NCBI GenBank assembly: GCA_030562195.1
Contig: CM060200.1
Coordinates: forward strand, 27,877,023 to 27,941,022
Direction: 5' to 3'
DNA: 64,000 nt
From: Nipponacmea schrenckii
Taxonomy: Eukaryota > Mollusca > Gastropoda > Lottiidae
Shown here one piece after another: positions 1-12,240 of this stretch (within the stretch, counting starts at the first letter, position 1; each line of letters opens with the position of its first letter). Both the position numbers and the translations under genes were made by a program. The notes below the pieces were generated by a model that made no database searches, had not been told where the DNA came from, and saw only the letters and a program-made list of their open reading frames with translations.

Positions 1-1490
1 GTGACACACGAGAAGCCTAATCTCTCGCGAGTAGAACGTGAAGCGTTAAATGTACTTAAAAAAGACGATAGCATTGTAATTAAAAAGAGTGACAAAGGTT
101 CATGTTGCGTTATATTAAATAGGGAACATTACATTTTAGAAGCAGAAAATCAATTGAATAATCCTAAACACTTTGCAATTTTACCGGAGCTAATTTTTAA
201 AGAAACTGCTAATATGATAAACAATATCCTTGCTGATTTAGTCAAAACAAGTCATTTAAAACAGGAACAATATGACTATCTTTCTGCCAAACCTGATTGA
301 CGTGAGAGACACTTATTCACTTTGCCTAAAATTCATAAAAATCCTTCCAAGGATTGGTTCATGCCTAATAGAATCCCTAAAGGCCGCCCGATTATCTCTG
401 ACTGTGGTAGTGAGTCTTATGCAGTGTCAGAATACATTGATCATTTCTTAATACCACTAGCATGTCAACACCAAGCCTACCTTAAGGACACAACTGACTT
501 TGTCAATAAGATAAAAAATCTCCAAGTCACTTCAAATGCTATTTTAATTTCTATTGATGCAGCTTCTATGTACACCAATATCGACAACACTACTGGCCTA
601 ATGGCAGTTCGCAAAGCCTTCAATAGAAACCCAGATCCAGACAGACCCATGATTTCACATTTAATTCTAAAACATATCTACAAACCTCGGGTACAGCCAT
701 GGGCAAACGATTAGTCCCTTCATACGCAAACCTTTTCATTGCAGAGTGGGAACGTGAGGTATTACCCCTTTGTCCATTTGACCCACTTTTTATGGACGCT
801 TTTTAGATGACATTTTCATGGTTTGGACTTACTCCATAGAAGAATTTTGGCAATTTTTTGAAATCCTCAAAAACCAACCCCCATCCAACAAACTAACGGC
901 CAACGTCAGCCACAAAAGCATAGATTTCCTCGATATCACTGTCTTTAAAGGAAATTCCATAGCAGAGACTAATGAATTAGATATTAAGGTATTTTTCAAA
1001 GAAACCGACACTCATCAACTTTTGCATAAGAGTTCATTTCATCCAAAACATACCTTTTATGGAATAATTAAGTCACAGATCAGATATTAAATTAAAAAAA
1101 AAGACAAGCCTGTTTCTTATCATTTCTACCTTGACGACCATTTACTTGACGATCTCACCCTAACCCCAATTGAGCGCATAGAAATCGAGTTGCCCGAAGA
1201 TTAAACTACCAAATTCCGCCAATCTAGAGAAGCCGATTGGATTGAGACATTTAACACAGCAAGACCCATATAGGACTTAATATTCACCACAGTGTAGGCA
1301 TAGCACTCTTTGTAGTCCCCTTCAATACAACCAGTAATAAAGCAAGCAAGATAGTTCAAGCCCATTATAAGAGTCCTCAAGAGAAATTTCCTCATGTCTA
1401 TAAACAAAAAATGATAGTGGCATATTCCAAAAATCAGAACTTAAATGACAACCTTGTTCATAGCAAACTAAAAACAATCTGTACTTAACA
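1..1490 (+). pseudogene. Penelope-like retroelement, decayed reverse transcriptase
   Basis: The reading is of a Penelope-like element (PLE) polyprotein entering from outside the window. Visible family blocks, in order, are an IKKSDKGS block near 80-100, LPKIHK near 322, GRPIIS near 380, a DAASMYTN palm block near 555-580, an AMGKR block near 697, a LDDIF catalytic block near 800-815 and an IDFLDITVFKG block near 920-945. It is broken: an in-frame TGA at 298, a frame change with missing sequence near 690, and a stop before the LDDIF block. A further PLE-like stretch (VAYSKNQNLNDNLVHSKL) lies near 1410-1470. No GIY-YIG endonuclease is recognisable after it, so the copy is either 3'-truncated or from an endonuclease-lacking lineage. 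It is surely inactive. Confidence 0.85.
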
Positions 1491-1676
1491 GGTACTATAC
1501 TTCTCGCCCGTTGGGCGGGTTATTTTTTTTCTAATTTCAGATCAGAAGAGAAGAAAATCATCCAATAGATCCAGATCCCCATTTCTCAATAAAATATTTG
1601 TTCCACCCTAGGCCTGTACATCTGGGAAATTCAATCCCTCCCTTCCCCGAAATCAAAAACCGTTCATCGAAAAAAG

Positions 1677-1768
1677 TTTTTGGTGCCTAGTATTCTGACT
1701 CTCCCCAACACATATCTGTCCAAATAGCTATCAGAGGCTGGAAATAGAGTCAGCAAGTTTCGGACTAG
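1677..1768 (-). repeat. Terminal fragment of a TIR element also present at 37.87 kb
   Basis: Read on the minus strand, this stretch begins CTAGTCCGAAACTTGCTGAC and continues for about 90 bases. It is clearly alignable with 37869-37965 on the plus strand, including a shared block about a CTCTGATAGCTATTTGGACA core. It looks like the end of a non-autonomous DNA transposon. The rest of 1491-1874 shows nothing recognisable apart from a small GCCCGTTGGGCGGG palindrome near 1506. Confidence 0.6.
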
Positions 1769-1874
1769 ATGTACATAAGTGAAGTAACGTCAAACAAGCC
1801 ACCGAGCGATTATAATCCGAACAATGTGCTTAAGTCAATGCCAATGTATTTAACTGTAATGTACGAACCATTAA

Positions 1875-2325
1875 TTAAAGGGATAATTGCCGTTATAAGA
1901 AACAATTTTTTTTTTCACTCAAACTTGACAAATAACAGTATCCATTAGTGGACTTACCTTGCGTCTTCACTATACATCAAAATCCCTCTATATAATTCGA
2001 AAAATCCACAAAATCAAGTAGTTAATGATAAAACGCTTAATACATCCATTAAGCGATTTTCAAATTGTTATTATAACTTATATTGTAACTCTAACATTTA
2101 GATTTCAGGATGCTTTAGCGCTGATTTACCAGACGCTTTTATTCCAAAACAGACTGGAATCGTCGCTTGCTCACTTTTTTGAAAAAATCCGAATAAAGTT
2201 TTATTCTCGCTTTTTGAATATGCATCATCAAGTGAGGAATACATACTTATTTAACCAATAGTCAATATTAAACAAAAAATATTAGACGTAGGACGAGTGT
2301 ATTCTGACGGCTATTATCCCTGTAA
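1875..2325. mobile_element. MITE copy A (TTAA-ended family)
   Basis: It starts TTAAAGGGATAATTGCCGTT and ends with the inverse block ending CGGCTATTATCCCTGTAA. Centrally it carries an inverted repeat around AAAACGCTTAAT / ATTAAGCG at about 2030-2060. The last 45 bases (GACGAGTGTATTCTGACGGC) are the inverse of the left end of copy G at 43690. No ORF of note. It lies upstream of the SGNH-like gene and ends about 100 bp before its first recognised exon. Confidence 0.7.
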
Positions 2326-2425
2326 GGGATTTTGGATTCGTATCACAAACATCTCTGATGGCCGTCAGAACGCAAAGATAAGATCGTTTATTCCTACTTA
2401 TCATCATTAATATCATATATTTCAG

Positions 2426-4525
2426 TATCTATGGAAAGTGTTTATATTGCCTTCTATCGTCTGTATTCTGGTTATCATGCTATATCAGAGACATTTTATT
2501 CTACAAAATATACAGATCGTGAATACTTTTAGAGATTTTAAAAGAATCACTCAATCACCCATAACTAAGGAGGTGTGCAATAAAAGTGTTTTGGAAATCA
2601 TGAAAAATGGATTCTGGCTTCCTCATAAAATGACAAAAAATCAAAGGAAAGAAATCGAAGACTTCCTGATATATGCAAGAGGTGGACATGGAATTCCTAA
2701 AACATTAGAAAGACCAGATAAAAAATGTGGTAATGTATCGTTTGAGAATGCCCGTCCTTTCAGAGCACTCTGCAATCCCCAAGGTTCTACTCCTTGTTGT
2801 GAAAATAATAAATGTGTCGAGAAAAGTGTAGAAAAATGTCGATGTTCTAATTGTTTAGATGAAAGACCATTTATTCATGCTGAATATTCACAATGGATAC
2901 CAAGAGATAAAAACTGTCCAATTCGATATTATAATAGTCAAGAGGCCTGCGAGTTATTGAGTGGTAAAACAATAATGTTAGTCGGCGACTCCCTCATTAG
3001 ACAATTTTTCACTGGATTCATTTCACTGTTAAGGAATGATTACCAAACTGGAGGACTTGAAAGAAATCCTAAACAGAGTAAGTTAAACAGCCGAGGTCAA
3101 AGTGTCAATTAAAGGGATACTGCGTCTTAAAATAAACATAAAATTGAAATTTTTTAAACTTGGTCAAAGAGAGCATACATAAATAAGTAAACATGACTAT
3201 TGTCATAAATAATAATAATAATTTACAAAAAATTTCCAAAAATCTTAATTATCTATAAAAATGCATTTGATTATTGAAAAACGCTTAATAAATTGATTAA
3301 GAGTTTTTCAATGATTACTAACTTTTGTGAATTTTCAATATTTTAATGGATTCTGTTACTTTATGACACTATAGGTAAGTTCACTGATGAAACTATATAT
3401 ATACTCATATTGACTATTCTTGAGAACTAAAATGTTATGTTCATGTTAAGACGCAGTATCCCTTTAAATTAAACAAGATTCATTCATAAGAGTTTCCTAA
3501 TTATGTCATTATACCATTCTGTTAAAGAGGGGTTGGTTTTGTATGTTTCCATAAACCAGCTTTGTTGTGATATTCTCATTATGATACACAGGTTTGGGTG
3601 TAATGGTGAATACAGGTTTGGGTGTAATGGTCAATACGCACTTGAAGCGCACTTGGTAGGCTGGAACAGCTAACAGTTCGTTACACGTGTAATAGTTTCA
3701 ATAAAAATAAACTGGATATGCATTTGCGGCGGAGCGACAGAGTTTTACTGCGAGAATGACGACAAAACTGACATTATCCAATAAAAGATTGATTATTCAT
3801 CACGTGGTCTTCATATCGTTACGTTAACGTTGCCTTTCGTCATATAATGCCAGTTCCTCTAACAAACAGTGTTATTAACCAACCTTCTTCTTCCTGAACA
3901 CTGATACAGCTCAAATCTAAGGAAATGCCTTTAAGGTAATCATGTACAGATGTTGCATTATTTATTTACAGGTATACTAGAGAATTGTACTGGTTTGTAT
4001 GTGTATACAGAAAAACTATGTCGAAGTCATATAGACAGGTTTCCAAAAGGACTATGTCCTGGTAAAGTCAGATTAATCTTTAAGGAATATAGTAAACTTA
4101 ATTATGCTAATGCATTTAAAGGAGACGTTGAATGGCTTTCCAAGAAGAATGAATCATCATTGATTGTGTGTGGAATAGGACCTCACGATCAATATCAAAG
4201 TCGTAAAGTTATGTATGATTTTTTAATGCCAGCGTTAAATATTTTGAAGACTCGACCAAAAACTAAGTTTTTATTTGCTACACCTCATTCTCCTGGAAAT
4301 TTAAAGAGCCCACGATTACATCAGTCCTTGGACATTGTTCTGAAATTTATTTCTGAAATGGAATCTATGTTAAAAAAAATGAATATGCCCCTTTTTAATA
4401 CTGTGTCAATGACGGAAAATATTGTGAGTTTTGATGGAGCACATTATGGATTAGGAGTAAACAAACAAAAAGTTATATTTTTATTGAACTATATTCAGGA
4501 ACTTAAAGATCAGGGTAACTGGTGA
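2426..4525 (+). CDS. SGNH / PC-esterase-like membrane-anchored protein, two recognised exons (5' end missing)
   Basis: Exon a, 2426-3077, follows an acceptor (tatatttcag). Exon b, 3972-4525, follows tttatttacag; the donor at 3078 is gtaagt. The intron phase fits: one base before, two after, giving a Ser codon. Exon a encodes a hydrophobic stretch (FILPSIVCILVIML) typical of a type II signal anchor, then a Cys-rich region and the block TIMLVGDSLIRQF, the GDS nucleophile block of SGNH/PC-esterases. Exon b ends with SFDGAHYG, the Asp-x-x-His pair expected near the C terminus of this fold. The protein therefore probably acts as an esterase or acyltransferase in the secretory pathway, like NXPE/CASD1 relatives; the substrate is unknown. 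No ATG lies in frame upstream of 2438 before a stop at 2408, so an upstream exon carrying the start is expected but was not found. The intron holds MITE copy B and a roughly 23-bp duplicated motif near 3590-3640. A possible AATAAA lies near 4788. Confidence 0.75.
3109..3467. mobile_element. MITE copy B (TTAA-ended family), in an intron
   Basis: This is the clearest full copy, 359 bp. The left end is TTAAAGGGATACTGCGTCTT and the right end is the perfect inverse, AAGACGCAGTATCCCTTTAA. An internal fold-back, GAAAAACGCTTAAT versus ATTAAGAGTTTTTC at about 3275-3315, gives a second hairpin. No coding capacity, so it depends on an unknown transposase. TTAA at both edges recalls the piggyBac target site, but because the ends are palindromic, TTAA may simply be part of the inverted repeat. 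Confidence 0.85.
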
Positions 4526-5650
4526 AAATGTCTAGTTAAACAGTTACTTGTTTATTTATCTGTATCTATCTATTTGTATATTTGTGTTACCGTTTAAACA
4601 TATTCATATTTCTGTGTATTCTATAATCTATTGTAGTTTTTCATTTTTATTTTCAAGTTATGTGGTATTTTATTTTAGGTTTTTAATTAGAAGATGTTAA
4701 TTAGTAATGAATATTTTGTTACCAAAGGCATTAAAAAAGGGAACCTTTCGACACGGGTTTAAGGCGTTCAATATCATTAGAAAAGAAAATAAAGAGGAAA
4801 ATCGTGTATTCGTAATTCTGTAGATATTTTCTGATCGATTCGGATATTGCCGTGAACTGGTATGAGAGAAAGAACACGAAATCTCGAATTCCGTGCAGAT
4901 GTCAAAATACGCCGTGCAAAAGAAAAAGGAAGCCCCACAAAAACTGTCAATGTCTCCGTAAGGTGTTATGTTAGCCTGGTGCGTTTTCTGAAAAAAATGA
5001 ATAATAGCCTTTTATAACCTATTTGTTTTGGGATTTTAGTTTTTCTCTTTATGTCAACATTAAAACTGAAAAAAAAAACAAAGATTGAGAAATTTCACAG
5101 TGTGCCAGTTGCCAACTAAAGTTGTTGAAAATATTTCTGTTGCCACGCTCAGTTTTTTTTTTTTTTTTTCGAATTCTTCCCAGAGCGCCCAGCTAAAACT
5201 ACATATGCTATGAATTCACTCTTTCCATTTTCTTGTCGTATTCGTGAAAGTAATGTTAATGAATGTAATTTGATGCATTTTTTTAAACAGGAAATGACGT
5301 AGCGCATTCCAAAGTTTTTCTTTCTTTTTCAATTTGCGGCTTTATTTTTGATCCAATGTTGATCGTTATTTTTTAGATAACTACATTCAACTTAGTTCTA
5401 AAAGATAGCAATTTGAGAATTAAACATTTCCCAACTTTGTTGCTGACTTTTTGAATTTTGAATTTTTAGCATTTTTTTACTTCTACAATTTTCTTTCGAT
5501 CGACTTGAAAACTTACAGATATATAGACATTTTGATTGCGAACCAAAATTAATTTTCAAAATTTCGATATCACTTCCGGTTTTGAAGTTATTTGCTTTTA
5601 AAGTTGAATTTTGCACTTCCGAAATATAGAAGATATTTAAAAAAATTTTT
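4526..5650. other. Intergenic; small Cys-rich reading remnant near 4890-4970
   Basis: This is non-coding AT-rich sequence. One short plus-strand reading near 4890-4970 is strikingly rich in Cys and Lys (CRCQNTPCKRKRKPHKNCQC) before a stop. It may be a decayed exon or a transposon-derived Cys cluster; it is too short to name. A poly(T) run lies at 5153-5170. Nothing else is recognisable. Confidence 0.4.
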
Positions 5651-7070
5651 TTGCAATTAGCTACAATTGTCCATTAAATGATGCTAAATTAAAAAAATCC
5701 GAACCGGAAGTAACGGATCAGCCGCCATCTTGATATGACTAACTTTCGTAAAACTCAAAATGGGGCCTCAGGGTTAAATCTAATTTCCATAATTTTAGAT
5801 TTTCTAAAAACATTCAACGATTGCGCAAAAAAGTATGGGAAGGGATTTTTGAATTTCGCTTTTGCTTTTCTTTTATTTGCGGTTGAAATTTTCCAGTAAT
5901 TGTCAAAAATTTAAAAGGTCATATTTCGCGACCTTGACCTTCGGTGACCTTTTGACCTGAACAAAAGTTATTGCCCTTGATTATATCTACCCAATGGTAT
6001 CTTCACTTATGTTGTCCGATGTTTACTTCCGGTTTTGCAGCCAATTGAAAATCACGAATTTTAACTTTAAAGAGCTCTATCACGTGACCTAATTTACATA
6101 GGACAGAATTTTTCCATATTCCTTTTACGCTTAATCTCATCTTTCTATTAATATATCACACTTGGTATTTTGATCAAAATTGCGCGTTTAAAAATTTCAA
6201 AATTTTGTAATTTCTTCTATACGAACTGTGTGTGTTTTTCTTTAAATCGAAATAGGGTCTCGGGGGATAATTCGATTTGTGTTATTTTGATGTATATAGA
6301 ATCTATAACCGATTGACGAAATATATATGGAAACCGATTTTTGAATTTCGATTTTGATTTTGATTTTTTAACAATTAAAATTTTTAAAAACTTTGAAGTG
6401 TGTATATTGTGACGTTGACCTTTGACCTGTACAAACGTGATAGCTCTCGGGAAGTTATATCCAATGATATTTAAAGCTTTATTGTAAGATGTATACTTCC
6501 GCTTTCATCGCCATTTGAAAATTGCGAATTTTTGGTATAAAACAATCTGTTTAATGTGTGTTGCATTTGGGCGATCTACAAGATATGAGTTTCAGCGATC
6601 AAAATTTATTTTTTTAGTTTAATCGTTCTACATCCAGTTAAAATGATTCAAAGTTTTTATATATGTTAAATAGATGGAATTGTGGTTTATTTCCTGTTGT
6701 GGGTAATCTAAGGGATGAAACTCTATTCAATATACATTTTAAAATCTTAAGCCGCGCTATTATGTGGTGTCTCAATGTTATACCCTGGAAACTAACAACA
6801 ACTTTAACCATTAGTGACCTTTTGATTTGTACAAAGTATATAGCTTTCGACAATGTCTATCAAATGCTATGTTGTACGATGTGTATTTTTGGTTTCATCG
6901 CCATCTGAAAATTGCGAATTTAATATATGAAACAATCCATCGGATATTACTCTCTGCGTTTGGGCGATTTACAAAATATGAGTTTCGGCGATCCGGATAT
7001 CTTTTTTTTGATTTAACGACCCTTTATCCATTGTTTTTAACTTATTATCTATCTTAATTGATAATGAGGG
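5650..7070. repeat. Three diverged tandem copies of an old repeat of about 400-450 bp
   Basis: The same order of blocks recurs at roughly 5800-6070, 6290-6600 and 6780-7010: a TTTTTGAATTTCG block, a run of TGACCT half-sites, a GTACAAA-like block, then TTCATCGCCATTTGAAAATTG and a block ending in a GGGCGAT motif. Copies are heavily diverged. A related stretch with the same TGACCT blocks lies at 62190-62700. There is no coding capacity. 7070-7240 is simple G- and T-rich sequence. Confidence 0.6.
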
Positions 7071-7239
7071 CTAATGATGGGGAGGGGGAAAGGGGGGGGG
7101 TATAGGAGCGTTTGTTATGAAATCCAAATCCATTTATAATGCACACTCTTTTTTAATATACCCTTTTTGTCTTTTGCTTAACGAACGAATCCCTGGATGC
7201 AACGCACTGCTTCAGTGCCGTTAGGCCTACGGCTCTAGT

Positions 7240-7440
7240 TTTTTTTTTTTAGGTTTCTTATTTCTTTTCTTTTTTTTCTCCTCACTCATAGTGCATCTGA
7301 TGCCGGGTAAGGAGTACCCCGGATTCATCAGATTACAAAAATAGTGCATATTGCCACATCAACAAAACAAAACATAACAAAAACATTTGTAATAACATGT
7401 TTAACACCATAATAGTAAGTTGAAGATATAATGACCTGGA
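7240..7440 (-). mobile_element. Probable 3' end of the L1-like LINE (3' UTR and A-rich tail)
   Basis: Read on the minus strand, this stretch has a small hairpin (CCGGGGTACTCCTTACCCGG) at about 7303-7322, then about 50 bases, then an A-rich tail at 7272-7241 interrupted by a few G and T. That is how a LINE 3' UTR ends. It has the same orientation as the ORF1 and endonuclease remnants at 18.4-21.7 kb, so the two are plausibly the ends of one element split by the pearl-like cluster. This link is inference from position and orientation only. Confidence 0.45.
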
Positions 7441-8417
7441 AGATCGAAAATAGTCGGACAGCTGTCAGGGGAGGTGACTCGAGGTTTAGTTTAACTTACG
7501 GACTTAGTCCGCTAATTCATTTGCCATCTATTTCCATGTTAAATCACAAAATTCAACCTTCTAGAACTTTTTCCAGAAATCTCGTTGAAAGCTTTCTTAT
7601 ATGCCACATGAAAGCCAGGCCAATACTTGGTTTCTGTACAAAAATCCAATATAGCATGACCATGAAAATTTTGAACTAAACAAAATGAAAGTAAACCACT
7701 ACATTTTATCAACATCCGCTTGACTGTCACTGCACACAAAACCACTATTTTTAGAAATAACCTTCCGCCAATTAAATTTCTCATTATCTCAGAAATTCTG
7801 AAAGAAAATGCAATTTCAGACATCAAATTTCAAATCTAGACCAAAAATTAGTCCAAAATGGGCATGCAAACACCCCCAAAGAAAGGGAGAAAGAGGATTT
7901 CTAAAAATAGAACGGACTCAATTCGTATACAATCATTAGCATAAAATGTTTTAGTGGTCCGAGTCCTATATAGGGGGGCAATTTTTGTTTATTGTCTTAA
8001 CTTGTTTTACAACATCTCAGGATGAACCTGTCCAAAAATTATGCAAATAAACCCCAAAGTATGCAAATGACAGCGTTTTTACTGATGCACCTCTACCTCT
8101 ATTTAGCCCTCTATAAGATATCATTGATGGCGCGGCTTACACTAAATCAATCATAACTTTCTTATTTCTCTAAATAAATGAAATTTGTAAAGACTAATAA
8201 GTATTTTAACATAATTCCAGCCTACAAACCCCAAAAAGGCAGAAAAAATGGCAATATTTGTTACCTAGTTGGCCATTCAATGTCTCTACACTCATTCTGA
8301 CTGTTCCTGCTGAAATCTTCATAATTATCATAAATTTGAGTTTGAAATTGCCCCAGAGATAATTCAGGCTGTTTTTACTATCCAAAAAGCATTCTACATT
8401 CTCCTGATTCCAGGAAA

Positions 8418-10392
8418 GATAGCTTGCCAGGCAAGGTAATATACGTCCACTGGCAGCATTTATTTAAAATAAAAACTTTTCAGTAAGGTTACAATAAGTG
8501 GAATGAAATATTCAACCTTCCAACCTATTTTTTTCTAGGGTCTCTAGTTTCATTAAAAACTGTCAAGAATTGTACCTAATAACAACTCATTAAATATTTT
8601 TGGGTATTTTTATGATTTGCAATAGGGTTCACCCTTAATAATATTTTGATATTTTTAATTCTTAATAAGGCTCATCCTTGGTTGATATTAAACAATTTCA
8701 GCGAGTTTTGTCAAAAAGGAATGTTTAGAGTGTTCACAAGCCAAAAGTTGAAATCGTTTTTGAAAACAGGCGCAATAACTGACACTAAATATTTTTCGAT
8801 TTATCTGATTTTCAATAGGGTTTATCCTTGTGAGAAAACAAATACTAAAGCCAAGTTTCATCAAAATCCATTCAAAATTGTTCTTTCTAGATTGTTTACG
8901 AGTTAAATTGAACGCGTTTTCAAAAACAAGGTCAATAACTGACACTAAATATATTTCTATTTATTTGATTTATAATAGGGTTCATCCTTGGGTAAAAACA
9001 AATACTCAAGCCAAAGTTAATCAAAATCCATTCAGAATAGTTCTTTCTAGAGTGTTTACAAGCTAAAATTGAATGCGTTTTCAAAAACAAGGGCAGTAAC
9101 TCATACTAAAAATTTTTTCGATTTCGCTGATTTTCAATAGGGTTCATCCTTGAGTTATAACACACTCTCACACCAAGTTTCATAGAAATCCATCAAGAAT
9201 TGTGCCATGTAGAGTGTTTACGAGACAAGGGCAATAATTCATATTAGATATATTTTGATATTTTTAATTTTCAATTAGGCTCATCCCTTGCAATATCCAA
9301 CAATTTCAGTGAGTTTTGTCAACATTGGTCATGAATTGTACCTTCTAGAGTGTTTATTAGCCAAAAAGTTAAACCCGTTTTCAAACACAAGGGCAATAAC
9401 TGACACTAAATATATTTCGATTTATTTGATTTTCAATAAGGTTCATCGTTGGGTAAAAACATATACTCAAGCCAAGTTTTATCAAAATCCATTAAGGATT
9501 ATTCTTTCTAGAGTGCTTACAAGCTAAAATTGAACGCGTTTTCAAACACAAGGGCAATAACTGATACTAAATATTTTTCGATTTAACTGTATTTCAATAG
9601 GGTTCATCCTTAGGTGATTACAAATACTCATGCCAAGTTATGTCAAAATCGCTCAAGAATTGTGACTTGTAGAGTGTTTGCAAGGCAAAAATCCAACACA
9701 TTTTATAGAACAAGGGCAATAATTCCTATTAAATATAGTTCGATATGTGCTATTTTCAAAAGGGTTCATTCTTGGGTGATATTAAACAATTTCAGCAAGT
9801 TTTGTGTGCTTTGTAGAGTGTTTACAAGCTAAAAATTGAATGCGTTTTCAAAAACAAGGGCAATAACTGATATTAAATTTTTTTCGATTTTACTGGTTTT
9901 CAATAGGTTTCATCCTTGGGTGATAAATACTCAAGCCAAGTTTCATCAAAATCCATTAAGAATTGTTCTCTCAAGAGTGTTTACAAGCTAAAATTGAACG
10001 CGTTTTCAAGAACAAGGGCAATAACTCATACTAAATGTTTTTCGATTTCGCTGATTTTCGATAGGGTTTATCCTTGAGTTATAACATACTCTCACACCAA
10101 GTTTCATCAAAATCGGTCAAGAATTGCACGTTGTAGAGTGTTTACGAGCCATTCAAGAACAAGGGCACAAACTCATACTAATTTTTTTCCGATTTCGCTG
10201 ATTTTCAATAGGGTTCATCCTTGCGTGATCATAAACACTCATATTAAGTTTCATCTAAATCCATCAAGAATTACACCGTGTAGAGTGTTTACGAGCAATT
10301 GTGGACGGACGGATGGACGGACGGACGGACCGACGGACGGACGGATGTGGGTGACGACAATATACGCCCCCCATTTCATGTGGGCGTATAAA
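8418..10392 (+). mobile_element. Pearl-like element E1 (about 160-bp core repeats)
   Basis: The 5' end starts GATAGCTTGCCAGGCAAGG, with a CTTGCCAGGCAAG palindrome, followed by a TACGTCCACTGGCAGC block. The core is about 11 tandem repeats of roughly 160 bp, each with a 'TTCATCCTTGGGT' and a 'CCAAGTTTCATCAAAATCC'-type block. Next come (GACG)n at 10304-10345 and a 3' hairpin (TATACGCCC / GGGCGTATA) ending in TATAAA. This layout (5' palindrome, about 160-bp core repeats, ACGG-type microsatellite, 3' hairpin) is that of the bivalve pearl elements, which resemble non-autonomous Helentrons. It has no ORF. It sits in copy 1 of the 1.33-kb unit, in an A5 tract. Confidence 0.85.
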
Positions 10393-10703
10393 AAGGCATA
10401 CCATACATTGAAGTGGACTTTCAGGGCAGCTATAGAAACTGTATTCTTGAGGTCTGAAAAATACATAAGAAAAACCAAATTTAAATGGTTGAAATAAGGA
10501 ATATCTGCATTAGGAATTTTATTAGGACTCCATAGCCTCTTCAAAATGGCTTGTTTTACTAGATATTTAAAGTAGAAAGTGCAAAAAGGGAAAAAAAGGA
10601 ATTTTTGAAAACTCAATACAATGCACTATGACAGGCCTATTGGCCATAGGCCCCAAAATGCCGATTTCCAATATATGACCCTAAAATTCTAAATTTTCAC
10701 AAA

Positions 10704-12240
10704 GATAGCTTGCCAGGCAAGGTAACATACGCCCACTGATAGCTTTGATTGTAAAAGTAAAAGTCCAATTACAGCTGGTTCCTGATTTACAAGGAACTTG
10801 GAAGTTAACTATATTGTATTGCATTCAGAAGATCCAATAAAAACTGTAGTCTCTACAGTGTCCACAAACAATTGTTGACAGACGGATGAGAAACAGTACA
10901 TTCGAAATTCCAAGTTCCAGAATTCAGGAATTTTTTTCAGAATCATATCAAAATCAATAGGGGTCTTCCTTGGATGTATTCCAGGAATTTTTTTCAGAAT
11001 CATATCAAAATCAATAGGGGTCTTCCTTGGATGGTAATAAACAAATATACTAAGTTACAAAAAGATTCATAAAGAAATGGAGTCTCTACAGTGTCCACAA
11101 GCTTTTGTTTACAAACAGAACAATTTGAAATTCAAATCCAAGAATTCCAGGAATTTTTTTCGGAATCATACCAAAATCAATAGGGGTCTTCATTGAATGA
11201 TAATAAACATGTATACCAAGTTTCAAGAAAATCCAATGAAACCTGTAGTCTCCACAGTGTCCACAAACAATTATTGACAGACGGATGACAAACAGTACAA
11301 TTCGAAATTCCAAGTCCCAGAATTCCAGGAATTTTTTTCAGAATCATATCAAAATCAATAGGGTTCTTCCTTGAATGGTTATAAACAAATATACCAAGTT
11401 ACAAAAAGATTCATAAAAAAATGGAGTCTCTACAGTGTCCACAAGCTTTTGTTTACAAACAGAACAATTTGAAATTCAAAGTCCAAGAATTCCAGGAATT
11501 TTTTTCGAAATCATACCAAAATCGATAGGGTTTTTCCTTGAGTGATTATAAACAAGTATACCAAGTTTCAAGAAATTCCAATAAAAACTGTAGTCTCTAC
11601 AGTGTCCACAAACAATTGTTGACAGACGGACCAACGGACCGACGGAATTTGAAATTCAAAGTTCAAGAATTCCAGGAATTTTTTTCGGAATCATACCAAA
11701 ATCGATAGGGGTCTTCGTTGAATGGTAATAAACATGTATACCAAGTTTCAAGAAGATCCAATAAAAACTGTAGTCTCTACAGTGTCCACAAACAATTGTT
11801 GACAGACGGATGAGAAACAGTACATTCGAAATTCCAAGTTCCAGAATTCCAGGAATTTTTTTCAGAATCATATCAAAATCAATAGGGGTCTTCCTTGGAT
11901 GGTAATAAACAAATATACCAAGTTACAAAAAGATTCATAAAGAAATGGAGTCTCTACAGTGTCCACAAGCTTTTGTTTACAAACAGAACAATTTGAAATT
12001 CAAAGTCCAAGAATTCCAGGAATTTTTTTCGAATCATACCAAAATCGATAGGGTTCTTCCTTGAGTGATTATAAACAAGTATACCAAGTTTCAAGAAATT
12101 CCAATAAAAACTGTAGTCTCTACAGTGTCCACAAACAATTGTTGACAGACGGACCGACGGACCGACGGACCGACGGACCGACGGACCGACGGACAGGGGC
12201 GACAACAATATACGTCCACATTTCTATGTGGGCGTATAAA
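10704..12240 (+). mobile_element. Pearl-like element E2 (about 170-bp core repeats, different subfamily)
   Basis: It has the same 5' terminus (GATAGCTTGCCAGGCAAGG) and the same 3' hairpin and TATAAA end as E1. The core is a different repeat of about 170-175 bp in about seven copies, with blocks such as CTACAGTGTCCACAAAC, GACAGACGGA and AATTCCAGGAATTTTTTTC. The ACCG-type tetranucleotide run at 12145-12193 precedes the hairpin. It is inserted in copy 1 only; the matching sites in copies 2 and 3 are empty. Confidence 0.85.

Noticed and set aside
1500..1535. Rho-independent-type terminator (GCCCGTTGGGCGGG hairpin plus T-run)
   Set aside because: The shape fits, but the context is eukaryotic and directly behind a dead retroelement; chance or a remnant hairpin is more likely.
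8646..9832. Series of similar 70-86-codon open frames
   Set aside because: They are translations of the roughly 160-bp core repeats of E1; the likeness between them is repeat likeness, not a protein family.
10138..10616. Overlapping open frames of about 120 codons on both strands, repeated at 15837-16303
   Set aside because: They run across the end of a pearl-like element, its GACG tract and the flanking 1.33-kb unit; Arg-Thr-Asp-Gly runs come from the tetranucleotide. No family signal.
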